From: Halocatena marina
GTDB lineage: Archaea > Halobacteriota > Halobacteria > Halobacteriales > Haloarculaceae
Direction: 5' to 3'
Assembly: GCF_023276375.1 (NCBI RefSeq)
Contig: NZ_JALLPK010000001.1
Span: forward strand, 2,170,001 to 2,234,000
Length of the DNA stretch: 64,000 bases
Shown piece by piece: positions 19,945 through 29,007 of the stretch (position 1 is the stretch's first letter; each line of letters starts with the position of its first letter). Below the pieces are notes generated by a model. That model saw only the letters and a list, made by a program, of their open reading frames with translations. It searched no databases and was not told the origin of the DNA. The position numbers and the translations under genes were made by a program.

Positions 19945-20780
19945 TGCGCCAACAAACCAAGCAAGAGGCTCTGTGGAGATTCGGGGGCTACATATTCTTG
20001 TTGACGATCACAGCCCTCATGATAATCCCCATCTACTGGATGATCGTTGCGGCGACGATCCCGCAATCAGAGTTCTTCTCGTGGCCGCCACGCCTCATCC
20101 CAGGATTGCACTACTTCGAGAACTTCCAGGCGTTACAGGAGAACGTTGACTTCGTCCGGAGCATCGGCAACAGCCTCGTTATCGCCGTCTCATACACGGT
20201 GCTGTCGCTCATTCTCTGTTCGATGGCTGGCTTCGCCTTCGCAAAGTATGAATTCAGGTTCAAAGAACCGCTGTTCTACTTCATCCTAGCAACGCTGGTC
20301 CTTCCGATCCAGTTGCTCATCATTCCGCTGTTCCTGTTGATGACGCAGGTTGGGTGGACGAACTCGTACATCGCTGTGATTCTTCCGTGGGCTGCGAACC
20401 CGCTGGGAATCTTCCTGATGCGACAGAACATGAAAGCAATCCCCGACGCGTTGCTCGAATCGGCTCGAATGGACGGCGCGACGGAGTTCCAGCTGTACTA
20501 CAAGATCGCGCTGCCGACGATGATCCCATCGTTGGCCGCCTTGGCAATCATCTTATTCCTCAACCAGTGGCAGGCATTTCTCTACCCACTCGTTATTCTC
20601 CAAGAAGAGGCGATGTTCACGATACCGATCGCGTTGGCACAGCTCGTCGGACAGCAACGGGTGTACTTCGATCAGATCATGGTCGCAACCTCGCTGGGCA
20701 TCATTCCCATCTTCCTGATGTTCATCTTCCTACAGCAGTATTTCATCAAAGGCATCCTTTCCGGCTCGGTCAAACAATAA
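19944..20780 (+). CDS. ABC sugar transporter permease (MalG/UgpE type)
   Basis: 278 residues and six membrane segments starting with FLLTITALMIIPIYWMIVAA. The EAA loop is ESARMDGATEFQLYYKIALP and the C-terminus ends YFIKGILSGSVKQ, the usual MalG-like tail. It overlaps the preceding permease gene by one base and is followed ten bases later by the ATPase gene. Together with its partner it forms the CUT1-type import channel. Confidence 0.92.
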   Translation: MRQQTKQEALWRFGGYIFLLTITALMIIPIYWMIVAATIPQSEFFSWPPRLIPGLHYFENFQALQENVDFVRSIGNSLVIAVSYTVLSLILCSMAGFAFAKYEFRFKEPLFYFILATLVLPIQLLIIPLFLLMTQVGWTNSYIAVILPWAANPLGIFLMRQNMKAIPDALLESARMDGATEFQLYYKIALPTMIPSLAALAIILFLNQWQAFLYPLVILQEEAMFTIPIALAQLVGQQRVYFDQIMVATSLGIIPIFLMFIFLQQYFIKGILSGSVKQ

Positions 20781-20790
20781 GGTGATTATA

Positions 20791-21918
20791 ATGGCTACAA
20801 TCGATATTACGAAACTCCGCAAAGAATACGGCGACGAAAACGAACAGATCGTTGCAGTCGAAGACCTCGACCTCACTATTGAGGATGGGGAATTCTTGGT
20901 CTTCGTCGGACCGTCCGGCTGTGGAAAGACGACGACACTACGGTGTATCGCAGGACTCGAAGACGCCACAGACGGGAGCATCGAGTTCAATGGGACGGAC
21001 GTGACTGAAAGGCGTGCGCGAGAGCGAAACGTCGCAATGGTGTTCCAGAACTACGCACTCTACCCACACATGTCTGTGAGAGGTAATTTAGGATTCCCGC
21101 TTCGACTCTCGACGAAACAATCGAGCGACGAAATCGACGAAAAAGTCGATTCGGTTGCACGCCTTCTCGGTATTGAAGATCTTCTCGCGGACAAGCCAAA
21201 AGAGCTCTCAGGAGGACAGCAACAGCGGGTTGCGCTTGGTCGTGCAATCATTCGTGATCCTGAAGTTTTCTTGATGGATGAGCCGCTTTCCAATCTCGAT
21301 GCGAAACTCCGGTCGAAAATGCGGACAGAGCTTCAGGAACTCCAACAAGAACTCGACGTCACGACCGCCTACGTGACCCACGATCAGGTTGAGGCAATGG
21401 CAATGGGAGACCGGATTGCGATTCTCGATAAGGGGAGACTCCAGCAAGTTGGAACAGCCAACGAGGTCTACCGATCACCGGCCAACGAGTTCGTTGCCGG
21501 GTTTATTGGGAGTCCGAGTATCAATCTGTTCACCGCGGAAGTGGACGGAGACACCTTGCTTGGACCCGGAGAGTTCGTGTATACGCTTTCCGATCGTTCG
21601 CCAGTCGAGGACACAAACACTGTACGCGTCGGCGTACGGCCAGAAGACATGCAACTCGCCTCCAATGGGAGCATGCCGAGTGTCGTTACAGTCGTCGAGC
21701 ATATGGGCAACGAAAACTTCCTCTATGCTCAGATAGGCGATATCGATCTGACGGCTCGTGTTGAGAGCGAGGTACAACCGTCTGAGGGCACAGAAGTTGA
21801 TTTCGACTTCGAAGAAGCGGATCTGTACCTTTTCGATGTCGAAACAGGAAAATCCATCAAGACCAAAACAGCCGAAGCGGGAATCGACTACAGCCAGTAC
21901 GTCCAGAACAACGTCTGA
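20791..21918 (+). CDS. ABC sugar transporter ATP-binding protein (MalK/UgpC type)
   Basis: 375 residues. I chose the ATG at 20791, which has GGTGA a few bases upstream, over the GTG at 20782. The nucleotide-binding domain has Walker A GPSGCGKTT, the Q-loop VFQNYALYPHMSV, signature LSGGQQQRVALGRA, Walker B VFLMDEPLSNLDAKLR and the switch His in YVTHDQVEAMAMGD. Residues about 245-375 are the C-terminal TOBE-type regulatory domain (VRVGVRPEDMQLA). It powers import through the two permeases. It closes the transporter operon; the next gene starts 370 bases later. Confidence 0.93.
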   Translation: MATIDITKLRKEYGDENEQIVAVEDLDLTIEDGEFLVFVGPSGCGKTTTLRCIAGLEDATDGSIEFNGTDVTERRARERNVAMVFQNYALYPHMSVRGNLGFPLRLSTKQSSDEIDEKVDSVARLLGIEDLLADKPKELSGGQQQRVALGRAIIRDPEVFLMDEPLSNLDAKLRSKMRTELQELQQELDVTTAYVTHDQVEAMAMGDRIAILDKGRLQQVGTANEVYRSPANEFVAGFIGSPSINLFTAEVDGDTLLGPGEFVYTLSDRSPVEDTNTVRVGVRPEDMQLASNGSMPSVVTVVEHMGNENFLYAQIGDIDLTARVESEVQPSEGTEVDFDFEEADLYLFDVETGKSIKTKTAEAGIDYSQYVQNNV

Positions 21919-22290
21919 AGCGGTGTCTTTCGGTGTTTGGTCGGATGCTGACTGCCTCTGAAATTATTTCAATATCACAGACAGTAGAGGCCATCTATCT
22001 GTAATTGATCAAACACACGGTTCGAACGATTTTCGAAGCACAAAGCGGAACGTCCACTCGGTGGAGCTCACTGATGAAGATGGGAGTGACGTTCGAGTAG
22101 TTTTACAAGGCGAACAGCACATCAGAGCACAAGTCCGAGCCGAAAACATCGAGTCATACTCTACCGATCGATCTCGGGAATGAAAGACACTTGCTCGTTC
22201 CAACCAGCAAGCAATGCTATATTATTGTCAGCATAGTATCAGTTGCCGTTTCAGGAAACGTTTTGTGACTACTCATAAACTGGTTAAGGG
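21919..22290. other. Spacer with an unexplained start-less reading frame
   Basis: From 21963 to the TGA at 22183 one forward frame stays open and reads like haloarchaeal protein (it includes VELTDEDGSDVRVV and GEQHIRAQVRAENIES), but it has no ATG or well-placed GTG. It may be the tail of a lost gene, perhaps a sugar regulator, or chance. I assign no function. The Gfo/Idh/MocA gene promoter must also lie here. Confidence 0.25.
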
Positions 22291-23394
22291 ATGGTCTATA
22301 CTGTTGCCGTAATCGGTACCGGGACCGAGCCAGAGAATCCAGGACGTGATGGCTACGCGATGGCGTATCATCACGCGACTGGCTACGAAAAGCAAGACGA
22401 GTGCAATCTGATAGCGTGTGCAGACATCGTCCCTGAGAACGCCAACGCGTTCGCCACCGAATTTGGTCTCGACGACGAGAACGTCTTCGAAGACTACACC
22501 GAGATGCTCGATGTAGTCGAACCAGATATCGTCTCCGTCTGTGTTCCACCAGCAATTCATGATAATATCGTTCTCGACTGCATCCGAAGTGGTGGAGTCG
22601 AGGCGATCCACTGTGAAAAGCCGATGGCCGACACGTACGGTGGGGCGAAATTGATGACCCAAGAGGCACTGCGCCACGATGTTCAGCTCACATTTAATCA
22701 TCAACGGCGATTCAGTGATGCGGTCCGAACCGCAAAGGAACTCCTCGACGCCGGTGAAATCGGTGATCTCCATCGTGTGGAGTTCGCGGCACCGGTTGGC
22801 ATCTTCGACTATGGGAGCCACTCGTTCGACTTGTGCAACTATTTCAACGACGAGACGCCCGGAGAGTGGGTGTTCGGTCAGGTCGACTACTCCGAAGAGA
22901 ATATTCTGTTTGGTACACACAACGAGAATCAGGCGATCGTCCATTGGGAGTACGAGAACGGTGTCCACGGGATCGGCACGTCGGACAGCACCGGCACTGG
23001 CGGCCCTGCGAGCGCAGTCGCGTGCCACAACCGCCTCGTAGGGACCGAAGGAGAGATTGTGGTCGGACCCAGAGACGACGACAGCGAAAATCCCCCCGCA
23101 CTGCAGATTCGTCGAGACGGTCATGGGTGGGAGACGATTGAGACCGACGACGGTCTCCACAGCTGGGAGTTCGTTGACCGCGCTATCGCAGAGAACATCC
23201 GTTGCTTGCGCGAAGGAGAACAGCCAGAACTCGGTGCAGAAAACGCACTGAACGCGACCGAACTCATCTTCGCCGCGTGGGAGTCCTCGCGCCAGCGTGC
23301 GAGGGTGGATCTTCCGTTAGAGATCGACGATAACCCGCTCGAAGCGATGGTGAACACAGGCGATCTGACGCCGCAACCGAGGAGTGAGGAGTGA
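22291..23394 (+). CDS. Gfo/Idh/MocA family oxidoreductase
   Basis: 367 residues. The N-terminal Rossmann domain starts YTVAVIGTGTEPEN, then ACADI, VSVCVPPAIHD and the family motif HCEKPMA with the catalytic Lys. The C-terminal alpha/beta domain includes VEFAAPVGIFDYGSHSFDLCNYF, where GSHSFD provides the usual His/Asp pair. These enzymes oxidise or reduce sugars, inositols or aldonates with NAD(P). It follows the sugar ABC importer on the same strand, and its stop overlaps the start of the next gene by one base (TGATG), so dehydrogenase and TIM-barrel enzyme are coupled. The exact sugar is unknown. Confidence 0.9.
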   Translation: MVYTVAVIGTGTEPENPGRDGYAMAYHHATGYEKQDECNLIACADIVPENANAFATEFGLDDENVFEDYTEMLDVVEPDIVSVCVPPAIHDNIVLDCIRSGGVEAIHCEKPMADTYGGAKLMTQEALRHDVQLTFNHQRRFSDAVRTAKELLDAGEIGDLHRVEFAAPVGIFDYGSHSFDLCNYFNDETPGEWVFGQVDYSEENILFGTHNENQAIVHWEYENGVHGIGTSDSTGTGGPASAVACHNRLVGTEGEIVVGPRDDDSENPPALQIRRDGHGWETIETDDGLHSWEFVDRAIAENIRCLREGEQPELGAENALNATELIFAAWESSRQRARVDLPLEIDDNPLEAMVNTGDLTPQPRSEE

Positions 23395-24146
23395 TGGTTC
23401 AGCTCTCTGTCTGTATCGAGATGGTTTACGATGATGAGCCCTTCCACGAACGAATCCATCGTGCTGCCGATGCTGGCGTTGAAGCCGTTGAATTCTGGGA
23501 TTGGCGGGGAAAAGACCTCGATGCGATCGAGACCGCAGCAGATGAAACGGATGTGCGTATCGTCGGATGCACGGCTGGTGGGGTTCTCACTGACCCAGAC
23601 GCCGCTGACGAGGCGACAGCGACCATCCGTGAGTCAATTGATACCGCTGCAGATCTCGGTTGTTCGACGCTCATTGCGACGACCGGTCCCGATCAGGAGG
23701 GATTGGACCGCAAGACCCAACACGAGAATATCGTCGATGTTCTCTCCCGGGTCGCTCCAGCAGCCGAGGAGAGCGGGGTAACACTTGCTCTCGAACCGTT
23801 GAACACAGCAGTCGATCATCCAGGATACTACTTGCAGACCGCTGGCGAAGGATTCGAGATCATCGAGGCAGTAGACTCCGAAAGCGTAGCGCTCCTGTAC
23901 GACGTGTACCACCAGCAGATCACGGAGGGTAATGTCATCGCAACGATTACAGAAAATATCGAACTGATCGGGCACGTCCACATTGCGGATGTACCAGGAC
24001 GGCACGAACCGGGGACTGGCGAGGTGAATTACGAGAATGTGTTCGACGCTCTCGATGAGGCCAGTTACTCCGGCTTCGTCGGCTGTGAGTTCTCTCCGAC
24101 AGGTGATCCAGAGACTGCGATGGCTACAGTTATCGATTATACATAA
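23394..24146 (+). CDS. Hydroxypyruvate isomerase-like TIM-barrel protein
   Basis: 250 residues from the ATG overlapping the previous stop. It belongs to the xylose isomerase-like TIM-barrel superfamily. Metal and catalytic residues fit the Hyi group: LALEPLNT (Glu), LLYDVYHQQITEGN (Asp and His), GHVHIADVPGRHEPGTGEVNY (His, Arg) and GFVGCEFSPTGDP (Glu). Hyi-like enzymes isomerise hydroxypyruvate to tartronate semialdehyde or epimerise small keto-sugars. Coupled to the Gfo/Idh/MocA dehydrogenase, it probably acts on the oxidised sugar imported by the upstream transporter. Confidence 0.87.
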   Translation: MVQLSVCIEMVYDDEPFHERIHRAADAGVEAVEFWDWRGKDLDAIETAADETDVRIVGCTAGGVLTDPDAADEATATIRESIDTAADLGCSTLIATTGPDQEGLDRKTQHENIVDVLSRVAPAAEESGVTLALEPLNTAVDHPGYYLQTAGEGFEIIEAVDSESVALLYDVYHQQITEGNVIATITENIELIGHVHIADVPGRHEPGTGEVNYENVFDALDEASYSGFVGCEFSPTGDPETAMATVIDYT

Positions 24147-24428
24147 GCCAGTCTTCTACGGTTCTGGTCGTTCGATGAAATACTCGAACCCAGTGGAGTG
24201 TGAGAAGTTACCGGCACTCTCAGAGATGTAACAACCAACGTCTGGTGGATGCCAATCAAGCACTCTGTAAGCTCTCGTCCAGCCACGTCGTGTAGCTTCG
24301 GCAGCTCCGTATGACTATAATACAACGTGGGATGCAGACACCAATGATCGCTCCATCAGCGCGAGTACGCTGACCACCGGCGGGATCGAAAAGAATGGGT
24401 ATAGAGTTACGCTCTGTAGTTCCTATCC

Positions 24429-24872
24429 TCAAGCCGGGACATTTGATGTCTCCAGCTTTCGTTTCACAATGAACTGTGTCAGGAAGAACAGAGCACCACC
24501 AGCAATAGCTATGCTAACTCCGAATCCAAACGGGATCAGTGTCAACGTTGTTGGATCATAAGTCCATTCAAACGTATAGACATCACCCTTGTACTGGACA
24601 GCGTGATTGGCAAACGTAGTGAGTGCAGTCCCTTCAACAGGAGCGGCTCCACCACCCTTCACCCGATCAAAGACAGCTTTTTCTTTTGATGTGAGACTGG
24701 AATACGAAACTTGCGATGCATCCGTGGAGGTGCCAACTTGGTCAACCTGGATCATGTACGATGTCGAATCAATCTCTCCGTATGCAGCAAAGCCAGTCAT
24801 CGCAATTCCAATGACGAACAGTCCGACACTGGCCGCGTATAACCCAAGACGAAATTGTGGGGACAAATCCAT
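24429..24872 (-). CDS. Haloarchaeal two-TM membrane protein of unknown function
   Basis: 147 residues with a membrane segment at about 9-30 and another at about 112-134, so the middle 80 residues are probably outside the cell. The middle contains YSSLTSKEKAVFDRVKGGG and YKGDVYTFEWTYD; this layout (a SYSDLSPxEKxxFxxA-like motif between two helices) is common in uncharacterised haloarchaeal proteins. No enzymatic motif is visible. It stands alone. Confidence 0.7.
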   Translation of the reverse strand: MDLSPQFRLGLYAASVGLFVIGIAMTGFAAYGEIDSTSYMIQVDQVGTSTDASQVSYSSLTSKEKAVFDRVKGGGAAPVEGTALTTFANHAVQYKGDVYTFEWTYDPTTLTLIPFGFGVSIAIAGGALFFLTQFIVKRKLETSNVPA

Positions 24873-25007
24873 GTATCCAGATGAGATGTGAATTAATATA
24901 AATATTATTATTCTATATCTGTGGTGTTTTGATTGTATTTTGATCGTTGATACTTTCGATCACCCCATCAATGTGAGCGTATTTGATCAGACCATTCACA
25001 GAACGCC

Positions 25008-25667
25008 CTACTCGGATATGGACTCTGTGGGGAGAGTGTCTCTTTCCGCATTATCACTGGCCCGTTCGGCGACAAGGACACCCACTTGGTCGTGTACGCG
25101 CTCGACTGCTGTGACCACGAATTCGGCGTCGGTGAGTACGTCGACGAGTTCTCCAACGGTAGCAGCATCAACGCCATGGCCAAATAGCGGTTCTTCAGGA
25201 TCAGACGATCCGAAGAACATCGCGTCACCGAGGACGAACCGACGCGGGCCGAGATCGGCAATAACTTCGATAGCCTCGCGCTTTTCCTCGTCAGGAAGAT
25301 GGTGCAAGGCGAAATTCGAAACGACGATGTCCACCTCACCGTCGTAGTGCGGGTCACGGAACTGGCCAAAGCCGAACTCCACGTTCTCGAGACCTCTATC
25401 GGTGGCCTTCGACCGCGCCTGCTCTATCATTCCGTCACTGATGTCGCGACCGACGACGTGGCCGGCGTTTCCGGCCAGCGCGAGTGCAATTAGACCTGTC
25501 CCCGTTCCGAGGTCGAGGACAACGTCGTCGGGCCCAGGGTTGGCGTGCTCGGCGACGAGCGAGGCGCACGCATTGTAGATTGTCTTCTGTTCACTACCGT
25601 GTTTGTCGTCGTACTGGTGGGCTATCTGCGAGAAGCGATCGGCGAGGTCCTGAAGGCGCTTATCCAT
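25008..25667 (-). CDS. Class I SAM-dependent methyltransferase
   Basis: 219 residues from MDKRLQDLADRFSQIAHQYD. The SAM-binding motif is VVLDLGTGTGLIALALAG, followed by VVGRDISDGMIEQARSKA, then VSNFALHHLPDEEKREAIE, typical of UbiE-like small-molecule methyltransferases. The start at 25667 is backed by a strong Shine-Dalgarno sequence (GGAGGTGG) lying inside the final codons of the upstream FAD-reductase gene, only two bases being left between its stop and this ATG. The two proteins are therefore made from one mRNA. The substrate is unknown; an arsenic or thiol compound would fit the redox partner but is speculation. Confidence 0.88.
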   Translation of the reverse strand: MDKRLQDLADRFSQIAHQYDDKHGSEQKTIYNACASLVAEHANPGPDDVVLDLGTGTGLIALALAGNAGHVVGRDISDGMIEQARSKATDRGLENVEFGFGQFRDPHYDGEVDIVVSNFALHHLPDEEKREAIEVIADLGPRRFVLGDAMFFGSSDPEEPLFGHGVDAATVGELVDVLTDAEFVVTAVERVHDQVGVLVAERASDNAERDTLPTESISE

Positions 25668-25669
25668 TA

Positions 25670-26620
25670 TTACCACCTCCTTTCGAAGTCTTCTTTTGAC
25701 AGTTCCATGTTGACGGTCGTGCCGACTGCGTATCCATCGGCGACAGCAGACGGTATGGACGGAGGAGCTCCACTGGAGGCGTCTCCTGCAATGAAAAGAC
25801 CCTCGACCGACGTAAACCCGATTCCACGCTGGGACCGCGTTGCATCGATGAGTCCACCCTGATTCACTTCGAGACCGAGCCGTTCTGGAAGCTCGCTGTG
25901 TTGCTCCATCGGTGGGGGATAGAATAGAGCGTGGCGAGCTACGCTGCGGCCATCCGCGAGCGAGATGCTTTCGAGTTCACTCTCGTTGCCAGAGCCGTTG
26001 AGTGCGGTAATCGGTTCGTCTTCGATTTCGATTCCTCGCTCGGCGAACAACGACCGTGTTTCTTCGTCGAAGACGTCCTGACCATCGGTGAATACGACGA
26101 GATCATCACTCAGATTGTAGATGAGCTTCGCGTAGTCGACCATGTGCTGATTCGTGACGATAACGCCGAGGGGTTCATCACGAACTTCGTAGCCGTGACA
26201 GTAAGGACAGTGATGTACGCCACTCCCCCACAATTCCTCGAAGCCTTCGGTATCTGGAAGGTCGTCCCTAACACCAGTTGCTAGTACGACCGTCCGACTC
26301 GTGACGGTCTCGTCGGAGTCAAGGGTGCTGATGAATCCACTGTCATCTCTCGAGACATCCGTTACCCGCGTGTTTCGGAATTCGCCCCCGTATTGCAATA
26401 CCTCCTCACGTCCAAGACGGCGGAGATCCTCCGGCGAGATACCATCCCTTGTTAGATATCCATGGGCTTCAGCCGCTGGACCGTTACGGGGATAGCCGCT
26501 ATCGCAGACCAAAACGCTGCGGAGCGAGCGCCCTAACTGGAGGGCTGCACTCAAGCCCGCAGGTCCACCACCGATAATGAGAACGTCGTACTCCCAATCA
26601 CCGTCATCAGTTGTTTGCAT
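25670..26620 (-). CDS. FAD-dependent pyridine nucleotide-disulfide oxidoreductase (thioredoxin reductase-like)
   Basis: 316 residues from MQTTDDGDWEYDVLIIGGG; upstream in-frame codons do not look coding. The FAD motif GGGPAG is at 17-22, followed by the second motif VVLATGVRDDLPDTEGFEELWG and the redox pair Cys138/Cys141 in HHCPYCHGYE. The C-terminal FAD motif is VEGLFIAGDASSG. CPYCHG-type members are reduced-flavoprotein relatives of thioredoxin reductase found in many bacteria and haloarchaea. It probably passes electrons from NAD(P)H to a disulfide or a quinone-like substrate. It is co-transcribed with a methyltransferase and divergent from a cysteine-containing HTH regulator. Confidence 0.88.
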   Translation of the reverse strand: MQTTDDGDWEYDVLIIGGGPAGLSAALQLGRSLRSVLVCDSGYPRNGPAAEAHGYLTRDGISPEDLRRLGREEVLQYGGEFRNTRVTDVSRDDSGFISTLDSDETVTSRTVVLATGVRDDLPDTEGFEELWGSGVHHCPYCHGYEVRDEPLGVIVTNQHMVDYAKLIYNLSDDLVVFTDGQDVFDEETRSLFAERGIEIEDEPITALNGSGNESELESISLADGRSVARHALFYPPPMEQHSELPERLGLEVNQGGLIDATRSQRGIGFTSVEGLFIAGDASSGAPPSIPSAVADGYAVGTTVNMELSKEDFERRW

Positions 26621-26836
26621 AACTAATGCAATTAGGACATTGGAGATAAGACTGTCGTTCCCGGCGGAAGTGGCAGCCACTATGATAGAATGCAATGATA
26701 GGACCTAAACGACCGCATCTCTTCAAATTATATATCTTCTAGATGTCATTAAATTCTCAGGGCTACTCTGGTCCTACGAAAAGAATGCATTCAAAGTGCA
26801 AACTTTATCTAGCAGCAGTACCAAACCTCGACAATA

Positions 26837-27235
26837 ATGCCAGACGCCGTACAAAATCAGCTCCGAGATGAACGAGAGTGTGAGGGTCTCCTTGACTGTA
26901 TGTTCGGATTGAATGAGCTCGATCGAGGTGTCTTTAGACTGTTAGCAGAATGTTCTGAACCGCTTACCGTGGATCAAATTGCGGCGTTCATTGACCGGGA
27001 ACGGACGACCGCGTACCGTTCAGTCAGACGGCTCCAAGAAACAGGAGTTGCTGTGCAAGAACAAGAAAGCTGTCCGAAGGGAGGCTATCACTACGTGTAT
27101 CGAGTCTCAGACCCTGACGAGATAGCGGATAGACTCCAACGGATGCTCAATCAGTGGTACGCTGAGACCGGACAACTTATTCAGGAGTTCCGAGATGCGT
27201 ATGGGGCGGATCATTCTCCAGAGATGGATCACTAA
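26837..27235 (+). CDS. TrmB-like helix-turn-helix regulator with cysteines
   Basis: 132 residues. A winged HTH at about 43-75 (LTVDQIAAFIDRERTTAYRSVRRLQETG) fits the TrmB/MarR-like haloarchaeal family. Cysteines at 15, 21, 39 and 79 flank the HTH, with CEGLLDC and SCPKGGYHYVYR. It is divergent from the FAD reductase/methyltransferase pair with 216 bases between. I infer control of that pair, possibly with the cysteines sensing redox state or metal. Confidence 0.75.
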   Translation: MPDAVQNQLRDERECEGLLDCMFGLNELDRGVFRLLAECSEPLTVDQIAAFIDRERTTAYRSVRRLQETGVAVQEQESCPKGGYHYVYRVSDPDEIADRLQRMLNQWYAETGQLIQEFRDAYGADHSPEMDH

Positions 27236-27972
27236 CATCCCACGCTTGGTATCTGAGGCAGGATAAACTGGACGGACGTGGCCACCGATTACCTGACGCA
27301 TTCGTCGACTCTTGACTTCTGCAAGCATTTCCGTGAAACAGGCCCAAACAGCCCTGAAACAGCCCAGTCTCCGAAACTGTGTCTGATTGCGGTAGCGAGT
27401 ATTGATATAGCCATATACAGTATATGGCTGTGCATCTGCACAGAATATGCACAATAGACATTAATCACAGAGAGTAATTCCCTCAGAGAATACTAGAATC
27501 TCGTGTTCGTACTGCCGCAGTTCCCTGATACTCTTGAATGGTCTTTTGTAGTCCGTCAGTCTATTTCGAGCGACACATGAGTGAGAAGAGATGACCCTGT
27601 GAGCGCACCCGGCATTTCGTGACAGAGACCGCTGATTGCTGCGTTCGATTCAATTGGCTACCCAACTCCGGGTGAAATCAATGACCACGACGTTTCGTAC
27701 ATCATGTGACCATCTCTTTCGAAAGGATCCATTTTCAGGTACGGATGTGCGGCTCGTATTCGAGCTATCTTTCGGGTATGAATATATTGGTGCAGTAAAC
27801 CGTGACGCAACACGCATCCATCATCCAAATACTCAAACTAGCGTTTTGATACGGTCGGTCCCCGTTCCCCAAACCGAGTTCAACAAGGACGCACAATCGA
27901 AAACGAGTGAAGGAGAAGAAAATCGAGAGCAACCACCTATTGAGCACTAGAGAGATGGTCGACGAATACACG
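27236..27972. other. Spacer before the integrase gene
   Basis: No gene is supported. Two adjacent hairpins at 27409-27442 are listed separately. A run around 27330-27370 repeats GAAACAG with variations. Confidence 0.45.
27409..27442. repeat. Two adjacent inverted repeats
   Basis: AGCCATATAC-A-GTATATGGCT (27409-27429) is a perfect ten-base inverted repeat with a one-base centre. It is followed directly by TGTGCA-TC-TGCACA (27429-27442). They lie 180 bases after the HTH regulator gene and could be operator sites or an mRNA 3' structure. Confidence 0.45.
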
Positions 27973-29007
27973 TTATCGGAGCGAATAGATGTTCGCTTCG
28001 TAGACAGTCCGAACACGGTTACCCCAATCGTGGGTATACGTATCGATAATATCCTGTGCGACATCGCCACGAAGGTATTTCACGATTCCTCGATCCCCGG
28101 TTCGATCACGGAGATACGTCGTAAAGAAGTGACGGAAATAATGCGGTGTAACATTTTCTTCTGCCCCACCACCAACACGGTGCCAGCCCATCTGATTTGC
28201 GTGTCTTCGCACGAAGGTCCGTACTTGCGATGGCTCGAGACGGTGTCCCCACTTTCGACCAGTATCGACGAACAGCGGATCAGCAGGTGACGGTGCATCT
28301 GGCCGGATCGCAAGCCACGTGATCAGCGTCGCTTTCAGTTCTTCATCAACCGGGATGACGGTTACCCGCTTTCGTTTGTTCGAGGCCGTCCGCTCTTCGC
28401 CGTTGACAGTCTCCCCACGGTCGATATCACTGGCCACGAAAATTGTGCCTGTTCGACCATCAAGCTGTGGTCTATGAGTACGGCCGTACTCATCGCGGAC
28501 GGTTGGGGCACCGAGATTGAGATCACGCAAGTCTAGGTTACAACACTCACCGACACGCAACCCGGTTTTCAGTAACGTCATCGTGACAGCTCGTTCGAGT
28601 GGATGTGTGATTCGTTCAATGAACGATCGCATCTTAGGAATAGACACTTCGCGCCGTGTCGGATCCGTATTAATAGACTCATCCATCTCTGCCATCACGA
28701 GGGCCATGGGATTTCCATCGAACGCTTCGGTTTGTGTCATATATGCATAAAATCGGTGTACGTAAGATGCATACGAGGCAATCGTGCTCTCAGCGTGCGA
28801 GCCACGAAGAGAGTGAACGAACGCCATACAGTCGCGCTGTCCAGCTGTTTCCGGAGATTTGCCACGATCCTGAAGGAATTGTTCGAATCGTCGAAGAACT
28901 CGTTCGTATGCAGCGAGGGTCCGCTCTGATTTTCCATGGTACGTGAGATCGTCCACAAAATATCCAATCGGATCGTCTACGCTTGCCGTGTCAGCTTTCA
29001 TCGTCAT
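27973..29007 (-). CDS. Tyrosine recombinase/integrase, haloarchaeal XerC-like
   Basis: 344 residues. The N-terminal SAM-like core-binding domain covers about 11-110 (YHGKSERTLAAYERVLRRFEQFL). The catalytic domain holds Arg151 in LKTGLRVGE, His289 and Arg292 in TPHYFRHFF, and the nucleophile Tyr324 in DTYTH. The position normally His in LGH reads LRGD (Asp315). It cuts and rejoins DNA at specific sites. Its ATG overlaps the stop of the upstream RHH gene in ATGA, so the two are co-translated. I see no duplicated attachment site, so this is more likely a resident chromosomal recombinase than an active phage integrase. Confidence 0.9.
   Translation of the reverse strand: MTMKADTASVDDPIGYFVDDLTYHGKSERTLAAYERVLRRFEQFLQDRGKSPETAGQRDCMAFVHSLRGSHAESTIASYASYVHRFYAYMTQTEAFDGNPMALVMAEMDESINTDPTRREVSIPKMRSFIERITHPLERAVTMTLLKTGLRVGECCNLDLRDLNLGAPTVRDEYGRTHRPQLDGRTGTIFVASDIDRGETVNGEERTASNKRKRVTVIPVDEELKATLITWLAIRPDAPSPADPLFVDTGRKWGHRLEPSQVRTFVRRHANQMGWHRVGGGAEENVTPHYFRHFFTTYLRDRTGDRGIVKYLRGDVAQDIIDTYTHDWGNRVRTVYEANIYSLR

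Noticed and set aside
22273..23160. Reverse-strand frame of 295 residues inside the Gfo/Idh/MocA gene
   Set aside because: Antisense shadow; no domain recognised, and the forward frame is a clear family member.
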